64,000 nucleotides of DNA from Bacteroidota bacterium (GCA_023386045.1 JAEWKK010000030.1:186001-250000); one strand, 5' to 3'. Shown: positions 51,115 through 59,180, counted from the stretch's first letter. Numbers and translations are program-made. Notes: generated by a model not told the origin, from the letters alone.

Positions 51115-51966
51115 ATGAAATTCTTGAAGTTGATCTGTATTGTCATCCTGATTCTTCATACATCCATGTCGTGCCGTAAAAATGAAAATGATGTAAACTC
51201 CTTACCATTTGATTCTATTCCACAGGTGAATCATGTTTTGCCTTTGATCAACGAGATCTCTGGTCTTGCTTCCAGCAAGATCAATCCCGGGCATTTATGG
51301 GCCAATGAAGATAGCGGCACACCTACGCAGATCAATCTTCTGAAAAATGATGGAACTGTAGTAAAACAGGTTTTCATCAAAGGAACTTCCAATCGCGACT
51401 GGGAAGAGATGGCGATTGTGAATCAGGATATCTATATCGCGGAAACAGGTGATAACAACCAGGTTTATCCTTCTTATGCTTTTTACAGGTTTGCCGAACC
51501 ACAGGCATCTGCAGATACGATCTTTACTGTTGAGAAAATTAATTTCACTTATCCCGATGGCTCTCACGATGCTGAAGCATTTTTAGTAGATGCTGATACC
51601 AAAACTATTTTTATCATCACCAAAAGAGATGCTCTTTCCAGGATCTATAAGCTGGACTATCCCTATGCTTCAGTCATGGTAGCGGACTTTGTAGGCACCG
51701 TTCCCTATAATGGAGTAACGGCAGCTACCCAGTCTGCAGATGGAAAGGAGATACTGTTAAGAACTTATGCAGGCATTTATTATTACCAGCGCAATCCGGG
51801 CCAGACCATTGCACAGGCTTTGACTAATACTTACAGGTCGTTGTCCCATTCGCATGAACTTCAGGGTGAGGCGGTTTGTTTTGCCAATGATGGTAAGGGA
51901 TATTATACAGTTAGCGAAAAAAGCATCGGATCATCGGTGGACCTGTTTTACTACCCCAGGAAATAA
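51115..51966 (+). CDS. Uncharacterised lipoprotein, probable beta-propeller
   Basis: 283 residues from the ATG at 51115; the frame opens earlier at a TTG but the extra part is not signal-peptide-like. The lipobox is LHTSMSC, so the protein is probably membrane anchored. Repeating beta-strand pairs (EISGLASSKINPGHLWANEDSG, NQDIYIAETGDN, DAEAFLVDADTKTIFIITKRD, GITAATQSADGKEILLRTYAGIYYY-like) suggest a propeller fold. No catalytic motif is recognised. A TATTTTG box lies 5 nt upstream of the ATG. Confidence 0.75.
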   Translation: MKFLKLICIVILILHTSMSCRKNENDVNSLPFDSIPQVNHVLPLINEISGLASSKINPGHLWANEDSGTPTQINLLKNDGTVVKQVFIKGTSNRDWEEMAIVNQDIYIAETGDNNQVYPSYAFYRFAEPQASADTIFTVEKINFTYPDGSHDAEAFLVDADTKTIFIITKRDALSRIYKLDYPYASVMVADFVGTVPYNGVTAATQSADGKEILLRTYAGIYYYQRNPGQTIAQALTNTYRSLSHSHELQGEAVCFANDGKGYYTVSEKSIGSSVDLFYYPRK

Positions 51967-52015
51967 GAAATTGAAATGGCATAGTTTTTTGAATTGATTG
52001 CATCAAAACAATCAT

Positions 52016-52132
52016 ATGCAAAACTGGCTCAGGGCTTTGATCGCCGGATACGGCGCCAAGAAACTAGGTGGTGGATGTCTTAGTACGATTCTTATTTTTA
52101 TTTTGATCTACTGGATGCTGGGGCATTGCTGA
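52016..52132 (+). CDS. 38-residue single-pass membrane peptide
   Basis: ATG at 52016 to TGA at 52132. A basic N-terminus (MQNWLRALIAGYGAKKLGGG) leads into one hydrophobic helix (CLSTILIFILIYWMLGHC). I recall near-identical short proteins with the AKKLGGGC-hydrophobic pattern in other Bacteroidota, which argues that it is real despite the length. It lies alone between the lipoprotein and SET genes and is followed by a GC-rich hairpin (52142-52161). Function is unknown. Confidence 0.65.
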   Translation: MQNWLRALIAGYGAKKLGGGCLSTILIFILIYWMLGHC

Positions 52133-52141
52133 TAATAAAGC

Positions 52142-52161
52142 ACCCCTGTAGAAACAGGGGT
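52142..52161 (+). terminator. Hairpin after the 38-residue peptide gene
   Basis: ACCCCTGT (52142-52149) pairs with ACAGGGGT (52154-52161) over the tetraloop AGAA. No T run follows, so termination is probable but not certain. No other feature is seen from here to 52308. Confidence 0.5.
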
Positions 52162-52308
52162 ACTAACCAAAACGTAACATTTGCTTGTTAATAAATATGG
52201 TACAATATTGCCTTTTTTAGTGATCACAAACAATAGTAGGTCTACTGAATAAAATTTCGGTTTTTTACTCGTATTATTTCTTTCTATACCTTGCCTCTTT
52301 CTTAGTAT

Positions 52309-52734
52309 ATGTCATCTCCATTCATTCAGGGTAGGATCAATTTCAAAATAAGAACCGGTAAAAGCAGGATACATGGAAGAGGAGCTTTTGCTGCTGAGTC
52401 TATTCCTGCACGAAAGAAAATAGGAACACTGGCGGGTCATCTTATCTCCAAAAAACTGGCAAGAAAAAAAGCAATTCAATTGAAGGCTGTTTCCATAGTT
52501 GAATTATGGAATGGCATGGCGCTGGATGCAAGCAATAACAGCAATGAATTGAAATTTATCAATCATTCCTGCAGACCCAATACTTTCATGCGCAATATTG
52601 GAAATTATGTTGAGTTTTATGCATTGAAAAGAATTGGTGAGGAAGAAGAACTTACCTGTAACTATGGCGAAACGCATCATGAAGGAACAAGACCCTGCCG
52701 TTGCGGCGCGGTGGGATGCAAAGGATTTATATAA
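52309..52734 (+). CDS. SET-domain protein methyltransferase
   Basis: 141 residues, almost entirely SET domain: SRIHGRGAFAAESIPA (SAM-binding start), ELKFINHSCRPNTFMRN (NHSCxPN catalytic motif), IGEEEELTCNYGE and a post-SET cysteine cluster RPCRCGAVGCKGFI that would bind zinc with the earlier cysteine. The family methylates protein lysines. Bacterial copies are scattered and their targets mostly unknown. It is a single gene between two hairpins and ends in a strong terminator. No chromatin-like partner is adjacent. Confidence 0.88.
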   Translation: MSSPFIQGRINFKIRTGKSRIHGRGAFAAESIPARKKIGTLAGHLISKKLARKKAIQLKAVSIVELWNGMALDASNNSNELKFINHSCRPNTFMRNIGNYVEFYALKRIGEEEELTCNYGETHHEGTRPCRCGAVGCKGFI

Positions 52735-52766
52735 AAAAGATCCCGCTTTGCAGCGGGATCTTTTTT
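52733..52766. terminator. Bidirectional terminator after the SET gene
   Basis: 52733-52747 (AAAAAAGATCCCGCT) pairs perfectly with 52752-52766 over TTGC, with A and T runs at the outer ends. It serves the SET gene and the convergent lipoprotein. Confidence 0.92.
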
Positions 52767-52774
52767 AATTTTTA

Positions 52775-54025
52775 TCAGAGCGGCTGTATCTTAACCAGCC
52801 AGGCATCATAAGTTTTTGCGGGATTATAAGTTTGTCCGGCTATGATGTATCCTCCATCGCTGGTGCGGATCACATCATCTACCAGTTCATCATAATTATC
52901 ACCATAAGTGCTGCTGGCGGTTTTATTACCACTGCCATCCATTTTGATCAACCATCCACCAAAGCCACCGGTATTGCGGGTAACATCATAATCCGTACTG
53001 TTGGTATAGCCGATGCTCAGGTAGCCACCATCCGGTGTGGTTACAACCCCTGTAACATATTCATCATTGGCACCACCATAGGTTTTCACCCATTGTTTAT
53101 TACCGCTGACATCTATTTTTAAAACCCATTCATCAAAATTGCCGCGGTTCTGGGTAATATCTCCATTGGAACTGTTGCTATTGCCTACAGATACATAACC
53201 TCCGTCGGTACTGCGAACGATGCTTTTCAAATAATCTGCACCACTGCCGCCATAATTCTTTGACCATTGCATGGTTCCGTTATCATCAATCTTAAGTATC
53301 CATCCATCAAAACTGCCTTTGTTAGCCGAAAGGTTCATGTCTGAACTTTGTGTAAATCCGCTGGCAACATAACCTCCATTAGATGCAATTGAAATGCTGG
53401 TGAGCTGGTCTTCTTTAGTTCCGCCAAAGGTTTTATTCCATACTTCATTTCCGGAACCATCAAGCTTGGCAATCCAGCCATCTCTTCCGTTGGCAGTTGT
53501 AGTGTAGCCTGCAATTACCAGGCTGCCATCAATGTTCGAGATCACATCCAGAATTTTTGAATCATTGCTGGTAGTAAAATCTTTTCTCCATACTTCAGAA
53601 CCGCTGCCATTGGTCTTGATGATCCATCCCTGGTTGGATGTTGTATCGAAGTTGAAGCCGATGTGACCTACCAGAACAAATCCTCCATCTGATGTGGCAA
53701 CCAGGTTGTCGGTATGTTCATCCGCATTAGTGCCAAAGGCCTTGCTCCAGAGAAGGGTGCCGGCTGTATCAATTTCTGCGATCCAGGGGTCATAGCCCAC
53801 GCGGCTTCCGGCAACATCTCCATCGATGCTTCTTGTGGTTCCCGCCATAACATAATGGCCATTGGGAAGTTGAACCACTGCTTTTGCAAAATCATAATTG
53901 CTGCCTCCAAAAGTCTTGATCCAGGCAACTGCTTTGTTATTGGGAATGGGCTGATTTTCTTCCTTATCCTTTTTGCAGGAAGAAAGAATTGCCAGGAGGC
54001 AAAATGGAAGTAAAAGGTGACGCAT
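52775..54025 (-). CDS. Seven-repeat beta-propeller lipoprotein
   Basis: 416 residues from the ATG at 54025, which gives a clean lipoprotein signal (FCLLAILSSCKKDK); the frame opens 8 codons earlier. After a charged linker come seven repeats of 50-58 residues with the consensus W.K.(F/Y)GG...D.....V..(S/T)DGGYV..G.T.S......GWI.K.D..G (starting at WIKTFGGSNYD and ending AWLVKIQPL). Seven repeats predict a seven-bladed propeller on the outside of a membrane. Ligand and partners are unknown. No enzyme residues stand out. Confidence 0.85.
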   Translation of the reverse strand: MRHLLLPFCLLAILSSCKKDKEENQPIPNNKAVAWIKTFGGSNYDFAKAVVQLPNGHYVMAGTTRSIDGDVAGSRVGYDPWIAEIDTAGTLLWSKAFGTNADEHTDNLVATSDGGFVLVGHIGFNFDTTSNQGWIIKTNGSGSEVWRKDFTTSNDSKILDVISNIDGSLVIAGYTTTANGRDGWIAKLDGSGNEVWNKTFGGTKEDQLTSISIASNGGYVASGFTQSSDMNLSANKGSFDGWILKIDDNGTMQWSKNYGGSGADYLKSIVRSTDGGYVSVGNSNSSNGDITQNRGNFDEWVLKIDVSGNKQWVKTYGGANDEYVTGVVTTPDGGYLSIGYTNSTDYDVTRNTGGFGGWLIKMDGSGNKTASSTYGDNYDELVDDVIRTSDGGYIIAGQTYNPAKTYDAWLVKIQPL

Positions 54026-54263
54026 GGTGTTTAAGGTTAAATAATACAATAGGGATACGTTTTAGTTGCTAAATAATTATGCCAGCACTACAGTAGTATT
54101 ACTGACAATACAAGATAAAACGGAAACCGCATAGTTTTCCTGACTGGTTCAAAAAAATTTGAATACATGGAAGGTAACGGGTAGCCGCAGTTTTTTTTAC
54201 CTGTCATCAGCAATATAAACTCTGTCAGCTGGAAGGAATTTTGAACCCTTATTTTAAAAAATT

Positions 54264-54428
54264 ATGGAAAAGGATAAGAAGTTCCCTCAGCAGGATGCTC
54301 CCCTTAAAAATACCGACAATGCTTTTGTAAAAGTGACTCACGATGGTTCTCCCCAGGTACCCAATATAAAAGAAACAAGAGAAGAGAAGAATCCTGAAGA
54401 CCGGAAGGGCAATGATAAAAAGCCTTAG
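54264..54428 (+). CDS. Small hydrophilic protein, 54 residues
   Basis: ATG at 54264 to TAG at 54428. Highly charged, rich in Lys, Asp, Asn and Pro (MEKDKKFPQQDAPLKNTDNA...), without hydrophobic segments; probably disordered. It overlaps the thioredoxin stop by 4 nt tail to tail. The composition is like the 74-residue ORF at 59244, both starting MEK.K. Function is unknown. Confidence 0.55.
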   Translation: MEKDKKFPQQDAPLKNTDNAFVKVTHDGSPQVPNIKETREEKNPEDRKGNDKKP

Positions 54429-54787
54429 GATTTTTGTAGCAACCTTTCATCAATTACCTGCTTCAGCACATTTTTGGGCAAGGCGCCTTTTTGTACCATG
54501 AGGTTGCCCTCCACCGGAATAAACAAAAGAGTTGGGATGCTCTGAATTCCAAACAGTGAGGATAATTCAGCCTCTTTATCTGTGTCTATCTTGAAGATAT
54601 TGAGCTGACCATCATACTCTATTGCAAGTTCCTCCAGGATGGGAGCTACGGCCTTGCAGGGACCACACCAGTCCGCATAAAAATCAATTATGGCTGGCAG
54701 GCTGCCCTTATACTTCCATTCTTTTTCCGTTTCATAGTCGAAGATCTTCTCCCTGAAATCCGTGGCGCTCATTTGAATTGTAGTCAT
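54425..54787 (-). CDS. trxA: Thioredoxin
   Basis: 120 residues from the ATG at 54787 (the frame opens at 54910 but the extra 41 residues are not conserved-looking). The active site is WCGPC in IDFYADWCGPCKAVAPILEELA, followed by the cis-proline region IQSIPTLLFIPVEG. It lacks a signal peptide and so is a cytosolic dithiol reductant. An N-terminal extension of about 25 residues precedes the fold, slightly longer than in the standard 105-residue protein. Confidence 0.93.
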   Translation of the reverse strand: MTTIQMSATDFREKIFDYETEKEWKYKGSLPAIIDFYADWCGPCKAVAPILEELAIEYDGQLNIFKIDTDKEAELSSLFGIQSIPTLLFIPVEGNLMVQKGALPKNVLKQVIDERLLQKS

Positions 54788-54973
54788 GGGAATGGGGCGA
54801 CAAAAGAAGTGCCAGGGGTAAAATTGTACAGAAATGAGCTTTTTTCCCGGTCTGGAGCTGTTTTTATCGGGTTTATACTTATAAAAAAACAGGCAATTTA
54901 CCGATTGCAATATTTAAAAAGCCTTTCTACTTTAGTGGAGCAAACAAGATCCGAAACCCTAAATTGAAAAGCC

Positions 54974-55423
54974 ATGCCACGTCAAAATTTTCTTAGCCGG
55001 GAGTCTTTTGTAAGCGCTTCCGAGCAACTCACCAGGGAATCCCTGCTATCCATACCGGTCTTTGCACCTCATATCAAGCTCCAGTCAGAAAATAAAATGC
55101 TCCAGAAATTCAGGTTTGTGTTTGAACAAACCGAAAAAGCTGAAGAATACTTTATTGACGTGTCCCTGCTTCCTCTGAACGACCAGTATACCAGGCTTAG
55201 TTTGCATGCCACTTTACCCAATGGGGAGTCTTTTCAGAACCATCCCGAAATGGCCATGGCCATGCACGATTTTGAATCTGCAGTAATCGCGGCATTAAAT
55301 GGCGATACGTCTTTATATACACCTAGTTCAAGCCTCAACGGCAAGTCAAAAAATTTTCTTCGTACCATCATGGCTGTTATGGCTTCGGTGAGCCTGCTGA
55401 TACTGAAAAAGAAGCTTTCATAA
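54974..55423 (+). CDS. Hypothetical protein with C-terminal hydrophobic tail
   Basis: 149 residues without signal peptide. The middle part (FRFVFEQTEKAEEYFIDVSLLPLNDQYTRLSLHATLPNG) looks like an antiparallel beta sheet, followed by a helix (MAMAMHDFESAVIAALNGD). The last 20 residues (IMAVMASVSLLILKKKLS) could be a tail anchor. I do not recognise the family. It has its own terminator at 55452-55473. Confidence 0.7.
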   Translation: MPRQNFLSRESFVSASEQLTRESLLSIPVFAPHIKLQSENKMLQKFRFVFEQTEKAEEYFIDVSLLPLNDQYTRLSLHATLPNGESFQNHPEMAMAMHDFESAVIAALNGDTSLYTPSSSLNGKSKNFLRTIMAVMASVSLLILKKKLS

Positions 55424-55451
55424 TCTCTAAGGATCTATGTAAAACAACCAC

Positions 55452-55480
55452 GCCCGGTAAATCTCTACCGGGCTTTTCTT
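55452..55480 (+). terminator. Terminator after the 149-residue protein gene
   Basis: GCCCGGTA (55452-55459) pairs with TACCGGGC (55466-55473), followed by TTTTCTTTT. Confidence 0.88.
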
Positions 55481-55526
55481 TTATTATGGTTCAGGAAATC
55501 AACAACGGTAACTATAACTTCGTTCT

Positions 55527-56195
55527 ATGTACGACAGGACTGCCATCGTCATTGGAGCTACAGGACTGGTAGGAATAGAGCTGGTGCAACTCCTCCTGGA
55601 AGATCAGAGATTTTCCCATATTAAAGTACTGACCAGGAGAAACCTGGAACTGCAAAATGAAAAGCTGGAAGAATACCTGGTTGATTTTAACCTGCCCGAC
55701 TCCTGGAGTGATCTCGTGAGCGGCGATGTGTTGTTTTCTGTAATGGGTACAACCTTAAAAACTGCTGGTAGCAAGTCGGCCCAATACCTGGTAGATCATA
55801 CCTACCAATATCAGGTGGCAGCGGCTGCAGCCAAAAATGATGTGCCTGTATATGTTCTGGTTTCATCTGCAATGGCTGACCCAAAATCCAGAATATTTTA
55901 TACCAGAATGAAAGGAGAATTGGAGCGGGATATCAGCCAGCTTCCTTTCAAATACATTCACATCCTTCAACCCGGCATGCTGAAAGGCAAACGAAAGGAA
56001 AACAGGCCAGGTGAAAAAGCAGCTCTGAACATCATGCACTTTCTCAATAAACTGGGGATACTGAAAAAACAAAGGCCCATTCCTGTAAAACAAGTAGCTC
56101 AGGCCATGATCAATGTATCATTTCAACAAAAAGCACCTATAAATACTTATGCCCTGCAGGAAGTGTTTCAGGCGGCTGATGATCATGAAGGATAG
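55527..56195 (+). CDS. NAD(P)-binding atypical SDR (HTATIP2/TIP30-like)
   Basis: 222 residues. N-terminal dinucleotide-binding motif IVIGATGLVGIELVQLL, the NADP-preferring VLTRRNLEL, then VLFSVMGTTLKTAGSKSAQYLVDHTYQ and YVLVSSAMADPKSRIFYTRMKGELE with the Y..(M)K pair, and ILQPGMLKGKRKENRPGE. This fits the atypical short-chain dehydrogenase group near HTATIP2. The substrate is unknown and it may be a sensor, not an enzyme. A near-match -7 box TAACTTCG lies 4 nt before the ATG. Its 3' end overlaps the convergent dioxygenase-like gene by 13 nt. Confidence 0.82.
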   Translation: MYDRTAIVIGATGLVGIELVQLLLEDQRFSHIKVLTRRNLELQNEKLEEYLVDFNLPDSWSDLVSGDVLFSVMGTTLKTAGSKSAQYLVDHTYQYQVAAAAAKNDVPVYVLVSSAMADPKSRIFYTRMKGELERDISQLPFKYIHILQPGMLKGKRKENRPGEKAALNIMHFLNKLGILKKQRPIPVKQVAQAMINVSFQQKAPINTYALQEVFQAADDHEG

Positions 56196-56821
56196 GCAGG
56201 AATATTTTTACCAAGAATAATATCCCTTCTTGCCTGCATGATATTGTTTTCTTTTTTTAAATGCAGGATGCCACTGCCGCCACGTTGTTGCTCTCTTTGT
56301 CTCTGTTCATTGGTAAAATAAGGATCATCATCAAAAAGGTATTCATCAATCCAATAGGCTGTTTTACCGTGTTCCTTAATGGTTACATGTATGTGCTGCG
56401 GATTCTGACTGTTGGGATAGGAGGCAGGTCTTAACGTGTAAAATTCATAGAAGCCTTTCTCATTGCTTTTAATCCATCCCCTGATATAGCCATGTCTTTT
56501 ACCCCAGCCCTTTTCATTTCCCTTAAGAGAATAATTTCCTTGCTGGTCAGTATGATAGGTATAGATCACTACATCTGGCGCAGGAGTTTTTCCATCTTTT
56601 TGAAATACATAACCAAAGACCCTGATCTTTTCACCCTGTTCTTGGTAATCGGGAAGCGTATCAACTTCAGAAAGATCTTCAAAACTTACAGCTGATTCAT
56701 GAACCGCTTCGCAGCCCTCACAGTTTCCACCAACTACCAGATCTGTTTTGTCTTTGTTTTGTGAATTGGTTTGAGCACAACCAGAGGTTATTAAAATAAA
56801 CAACAAGCCCAGTAGTTTCAT
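56183..56821 (-). CDS. Intradiol-dioxygenase-like lipoprotein
   Basis: 212 residues. Lipoprotein signal LFILITSGC (Cys 15). The core (EKIRVFGYVFQKDGKTPAPDVVIYTYHTDQQGNY..., GYIRGWIKSNEKGFYEFYTLRPASYPNSQNPQHIHVTI) matches the intradiol ring-cleavage dioxygenase sandwich; likely iron ligands are a Tyr in the YIRG/YTLRP stretch and the His pair in QHIHV. Classical enzymes are cytosolic and cleave catechols, so an exported, lipid-anchored form is unusual. It might act on plant or humic phenolics, or be a transthyretin-like binding protein. The C-terminus is charged. Confidence 0.75.
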   Translation of the reverse strand: MKLLGLLFILITSGCAQTNSQNKDKTDLVVGGNCEGCEAVHESAVSFEDLSEVDTLPDYQEQGEKIRVFGYVFQKDGKTPAPDVVIYTYHTDQQGNYSLKGNEKGWGKRHGYIRGWIKSNEKGFYEFYTLRPASYPNSQNPQHIHVTIKEHGKTAYWIDEYLFDDDPYFTNEQRQREQQRGGSGILHLKKENNIMQARRDIILGKNIPAYPS

Positions 56822-56945
56822 GACTGGTATTTTAGTAATAGAAGTTCGGTACAGTTATCATGGCTATTTGCATGATTTTGATGAACTGTAAAATGAAGGG
56901 ATAAATGAATCGGTTTCTAAAACCGGTCAAATTGTAAATTGCGGC

Positions 56946-57422
56946 ATGAGCAGTGAAGAAATAAAGTTCCTGGAAAGAGCGATCGAGTTATCGGCAAAAG
57001 GCATGCAATCCCTGAAAGGCGGACCCTTTGGCTGCGTGATCGTAAAAGATGGGGTGATAGTGGGTGAAGGCTGTAACCAGGTAACCGCTACCAATGATCC
57101 TACAGCGCATGCCGAAGTAGTGGCCATCAGGGAGGCCTGTAAAAACCTTCAAACCTTCCAGTTGACTGATTGTGATGTTTATGCCAGTTGTGAACCCTGT
57201 CCCATGTGCCTTGGTGCTATTTATTGGGCAAGACCCAAACGAGTGATCTATGCCAATACCAAGAAAGAGGCTGCAGCCATCAATTTTGATGACCAGTTTA
57301 TCTATGAAGAAATAGAAAAGAGGGATATCGACAGGCAAATCCCATTCATTCATCATCCGCACGATCAGGCGAAAAAAGTTTTTGAAGACTGGAAACAAAT
57401 GGAAAATAAAATCGCTTACTGA
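56946..57422 (+). CDS. Nucleoside/guanine deaminase (CDA superfamily)
   Basis: 158 residues. Zinc-binding motifs H55-A-E57 (DPTAHAEVVAIREA) and P84-C85-P-M-C88 (SCEPCPMCLGAIYWA), where E57 is the proton shuttle. The C-terminal FDDQFIYEEIEKRDIDRQIPFIHHP is like the Bacillus-type guanine deaminase GuaD more than TadA, so guanine to xanthine is the best guess. The gene ends TGATG, overlapping the next start by 1 nt. A TAAATTGC box lies a few bases before the ATG. Confidence 0.88.
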   Translation: MSSEEIKFLERAIELSAKGMQSLKGGPFGCVIVKDGVIVGEGCNQVTATNDPTAHAEVVAIREACKNLQTFQLTDCDVYASCEPCPMCLGAIYWARPKRVIYANTKKEAAAINFDDQFIYEEIEKRDIDRQIPFIHHPHDQAKKVFEDWKQMENKIAY

Positions 57423-57934
57423 TGGTGGAGTTTACGGCAACCATCAAAAAATTTGGAAGCCAGGGTGAAAAAACCGGCTGGACCTATATTGATGTGCCGT
57501 CGACCATAACAGAGAAGCTATTACCCGGACAGCGCAAAAGCTTCAGGGTAAAAGGAAAGCTGGATTCATTTGTTTTTTCAAAACTGGCACTGTTACCCAT
57601 GGGTAACGGCGATTTCATCATGACCCTGAATGCAGCAATTCGCAAGGGAATTAAAAAACCAATTGGTGCGCAACTGCGTGTTAAAATGGAACTGGATAAA
57701 ACTCCTCTTCTTCCTCCTGCAGCTTTAATGAAATGCCTGGAAGATGAACCGGAGGCGATGAAGTATTTTAAAAATCTTCCACAGGGACATCAAAATTATT
57801 TTTCCAACTGGATCCGCAGTGCCAAAACAGAGCCTACCAGAATAAAAAGGATCGCTGCTGCTGTCAATGCATTTATCAATCACCAGGACTTTGGACAAAT
57901 GCTGAGGGCAATGAAAAATAAGGAACTAAGGTAA
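57422..57934 (+). CDS. DUF1905 / YdeI-OmpD-associated family protein
   Basis: 170 residues. The N-terminal half (FTATIKKFGSQGEKTGWTYIDVPSTITEKLLPGQRKSFRVKGKLD) is a DUF1905-type small beta barrel. The C-terminal helical part (FKNLPQGHQNYFSNWIRSAKTEPTRIKRIAAAVNAF) is the YdeI/OmpD-associated signature, linked to bacteriocin resistance in some species. It overlaps the deaminase stop by 1 nt and is co-translated with it. Function here is unknown. Confidence 0.82.
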   Translation: MVEFTATIKKFGSQGEKTGWTYIDVPSTITEKLLPGQRKSFRVKGKLDSFVFSKLALLPMGNGDFIMTLNAAIRKGIKKPIGAQLRVKMELDKTPLLPPAALMKCLEDEPEAMKYFKNLPQGHQNYFSNWIRSAKTEPTRIKRIAAAVNAFINHQDFGQMLRAMKNKELR

Positions 57935-58337
57935 AGTTGGTACCAACCGGAAAGTAAAGTAGGAGCAATGCTCAATAAAGTACCAGACGTACAAGTGAGT
58001 GACACAAGTAAAGCTTAATAGTAGTGCTAATGCCGGTAAACAAATCACCGCTTCCTTAATTGACTTTGTATTCTTTGAAAGAGCGTCTTTGTTTTTTGGA
58101 TATCATCAGCATTGCTACTATCATCTTCTGTTGCGTCGCACTCATGTACAGTTAAAAGGCTATTCAGCATTGGGTCATATTCCTGAAAATATTTTGCAGA
58201 GTTGCATATTATTGCCGTTTATCGTTTGCCGTTTGCCGATGTCTTCCCATGCCTTGATTTTTATGTCTCACATTGCCGTTTCTCGTTTCCCGTTTCCCGA
58301 TGTCTCTTCCTTGTTTTGCTTTTCATTATTTTCGAAG
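57935..58337. repeat. Gap with two TTGCCGTTT repeat blocks upstream of acylphosphatase
   Basis: A 403-bp stretch without a convincing gene. Blocks at 58207-58246 (ATTGCCGTTTATCGTTTGCC then GTTTGCCGATGTCTTCC) and 58271-58312 (CATTGCCGTTTCTCGTTTCC then CGTTTCCCGATGTCTCTTCC) are direct repeats of each other and share words with 22116-22135. A box TATTTTCG at 58327-58334 precedes the acylphosphatase ATG by 3 nt. Confidence 0.6.
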
Positions 58338-58610
58338 ATGCCAACCTTTCATTTGATCATCAGGGGAAAAGTGCAGGGAGTTTTTTACCGGGCAACCGCC
58401 AAGGACATGGCCAGGAGTTTTGGTTGTACAGGATGGGTGAAAAATACCGAAGCAGGTGAAGTGGAGGCCATGGTTTCAGGAACCCAGGAACAATTAGACC
58501 AGTTCATACATTGGTGCAGGAGAGGACCCAGGGGAGCCAGGGTCACTGATGTTGTGATCAATCCAGCCGCAGATCAATCTTTTGACAACTTTCAAATCCT
58601 CAAGGAGTAG
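58338..58610 (+). CDS. acyP: Acylphosphatase
   Basis: 90 residues from the ATG at 58338, the normal size; an open frame reaching 57999 runs through repeat DNA and is not used. The active-site signature GKVQGVFYRATAKDMARSFG carries the phosphate-binding arginine, and the catalytic asparagine is in GWVKNTEAGEVEAMV. It hydrolyses acyl phosphates such as carbamoyl or acetyl phosphate. Transcription may start just before the ATG, giving a short leader. Confidence 0.93.
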   Translation: MPTFHLIIRGKVQGVFYRATAKDMARSFGCTGWVKNTEAGEVEAMVSGTQEQLDQFIHWCRRGPRGARVTDVVINPAADQSFDNFQILKE

Positions 58611-58635
58611 AAATCACTCACCCTCCAGATACTTA

Positions 58636-58670
58636 CTATTCACCATTCACCACTCACCACTCACCATATT
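58636..58670. repeat. Short CACTCACCA array
   Basis: ATTCACCATTCACCACTCAC then CACTCACCATATT, downstream of acylphosphatase; same word family and orientation as the right arm of the 20150-20548 block. The rest of the gap to 58823 is AT-rich promoter-like sequence. Confidence 0.6.
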
Positions 58671-58823
58671 ACTGTCCCGCCCGCTTACCCAACCTTACAC
58701 AAACTGTTGATTTCTATACCAAAATTTACCCATAAGATTCATTTTTCCCCTTTAAAAGACTTAGGCATCATTTTGTTGGAAAAGCAGTAAACCAGCAAAT
58801 TCGTTAACCATTAAATCTGTGTT

Positions 58824-59180
58824 ATGCCTGAACAAAGAGATCAGTTTGAAAATCGAAATAGCGGAACGGATCAAAATAATGAAATGGAGCAAAATGTTTC
58901 GCGTAATGAGGAATCAAACGGAAGAAAGTCGAGCCGTGGTTTTGCGGCCATGAGTCCTGAAAGGCAAAAGCAAATTGCCAGTGAAGGTGGAAGAGCGGCT
59001 CACCGTCTGGGTGTGGCGCATGAGTGGAGCAGTGAAGAGGCAAGAATGGCCGGAAGGAAAGGTGGTCAGATCGTGAGCCAGAACCGTGAGCACATGAGCG
59101 AGATCGGAAGAAGAGGTGGACAGAGCTCCGGTGGCAGAAGGTCTAAAGAGCAAAACAACGGTGGCGAAAGAGAAGCATGA
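58824..59180 (+). CDS. KGG-motif general stress protein
   Basis: 118 residues, hydrophilic and glycine rich. After a disordered N-terminus come KGG-type repeats: RGFAAMSPERQKQIASEGGRAAHRLG, EWSSEEARMAGRKGGQIVSQ and REHMSEIGRRGGQSS. Such repeats occur in GsiB-like stress and desiccation proteins and in plant LEA-like proteins. Its job is probably protective rather than catalytic. It is a single gene with its own terminator. The neighbouring 74-residue ORF is also hydrophilic, which may indicate a small stress locus. Confidence 0.85.
   Translation: MPEQRDQFENRNSGTDQNNEMEQNVSRNEESNGRKSSRGFAAMSPERQKQIASEGGRAAHRLGVAHEWSSEEARMAGRKGGQIVSQNREHMSEIGRRGGQSSGGRRSKEQNNGGEREA

Noticed and set aside
57999..58337. 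N-terminal extension of acylphosphatase
   Set aside because: Translated repeat DNA; the mature 90-residue form has the family's normal length.
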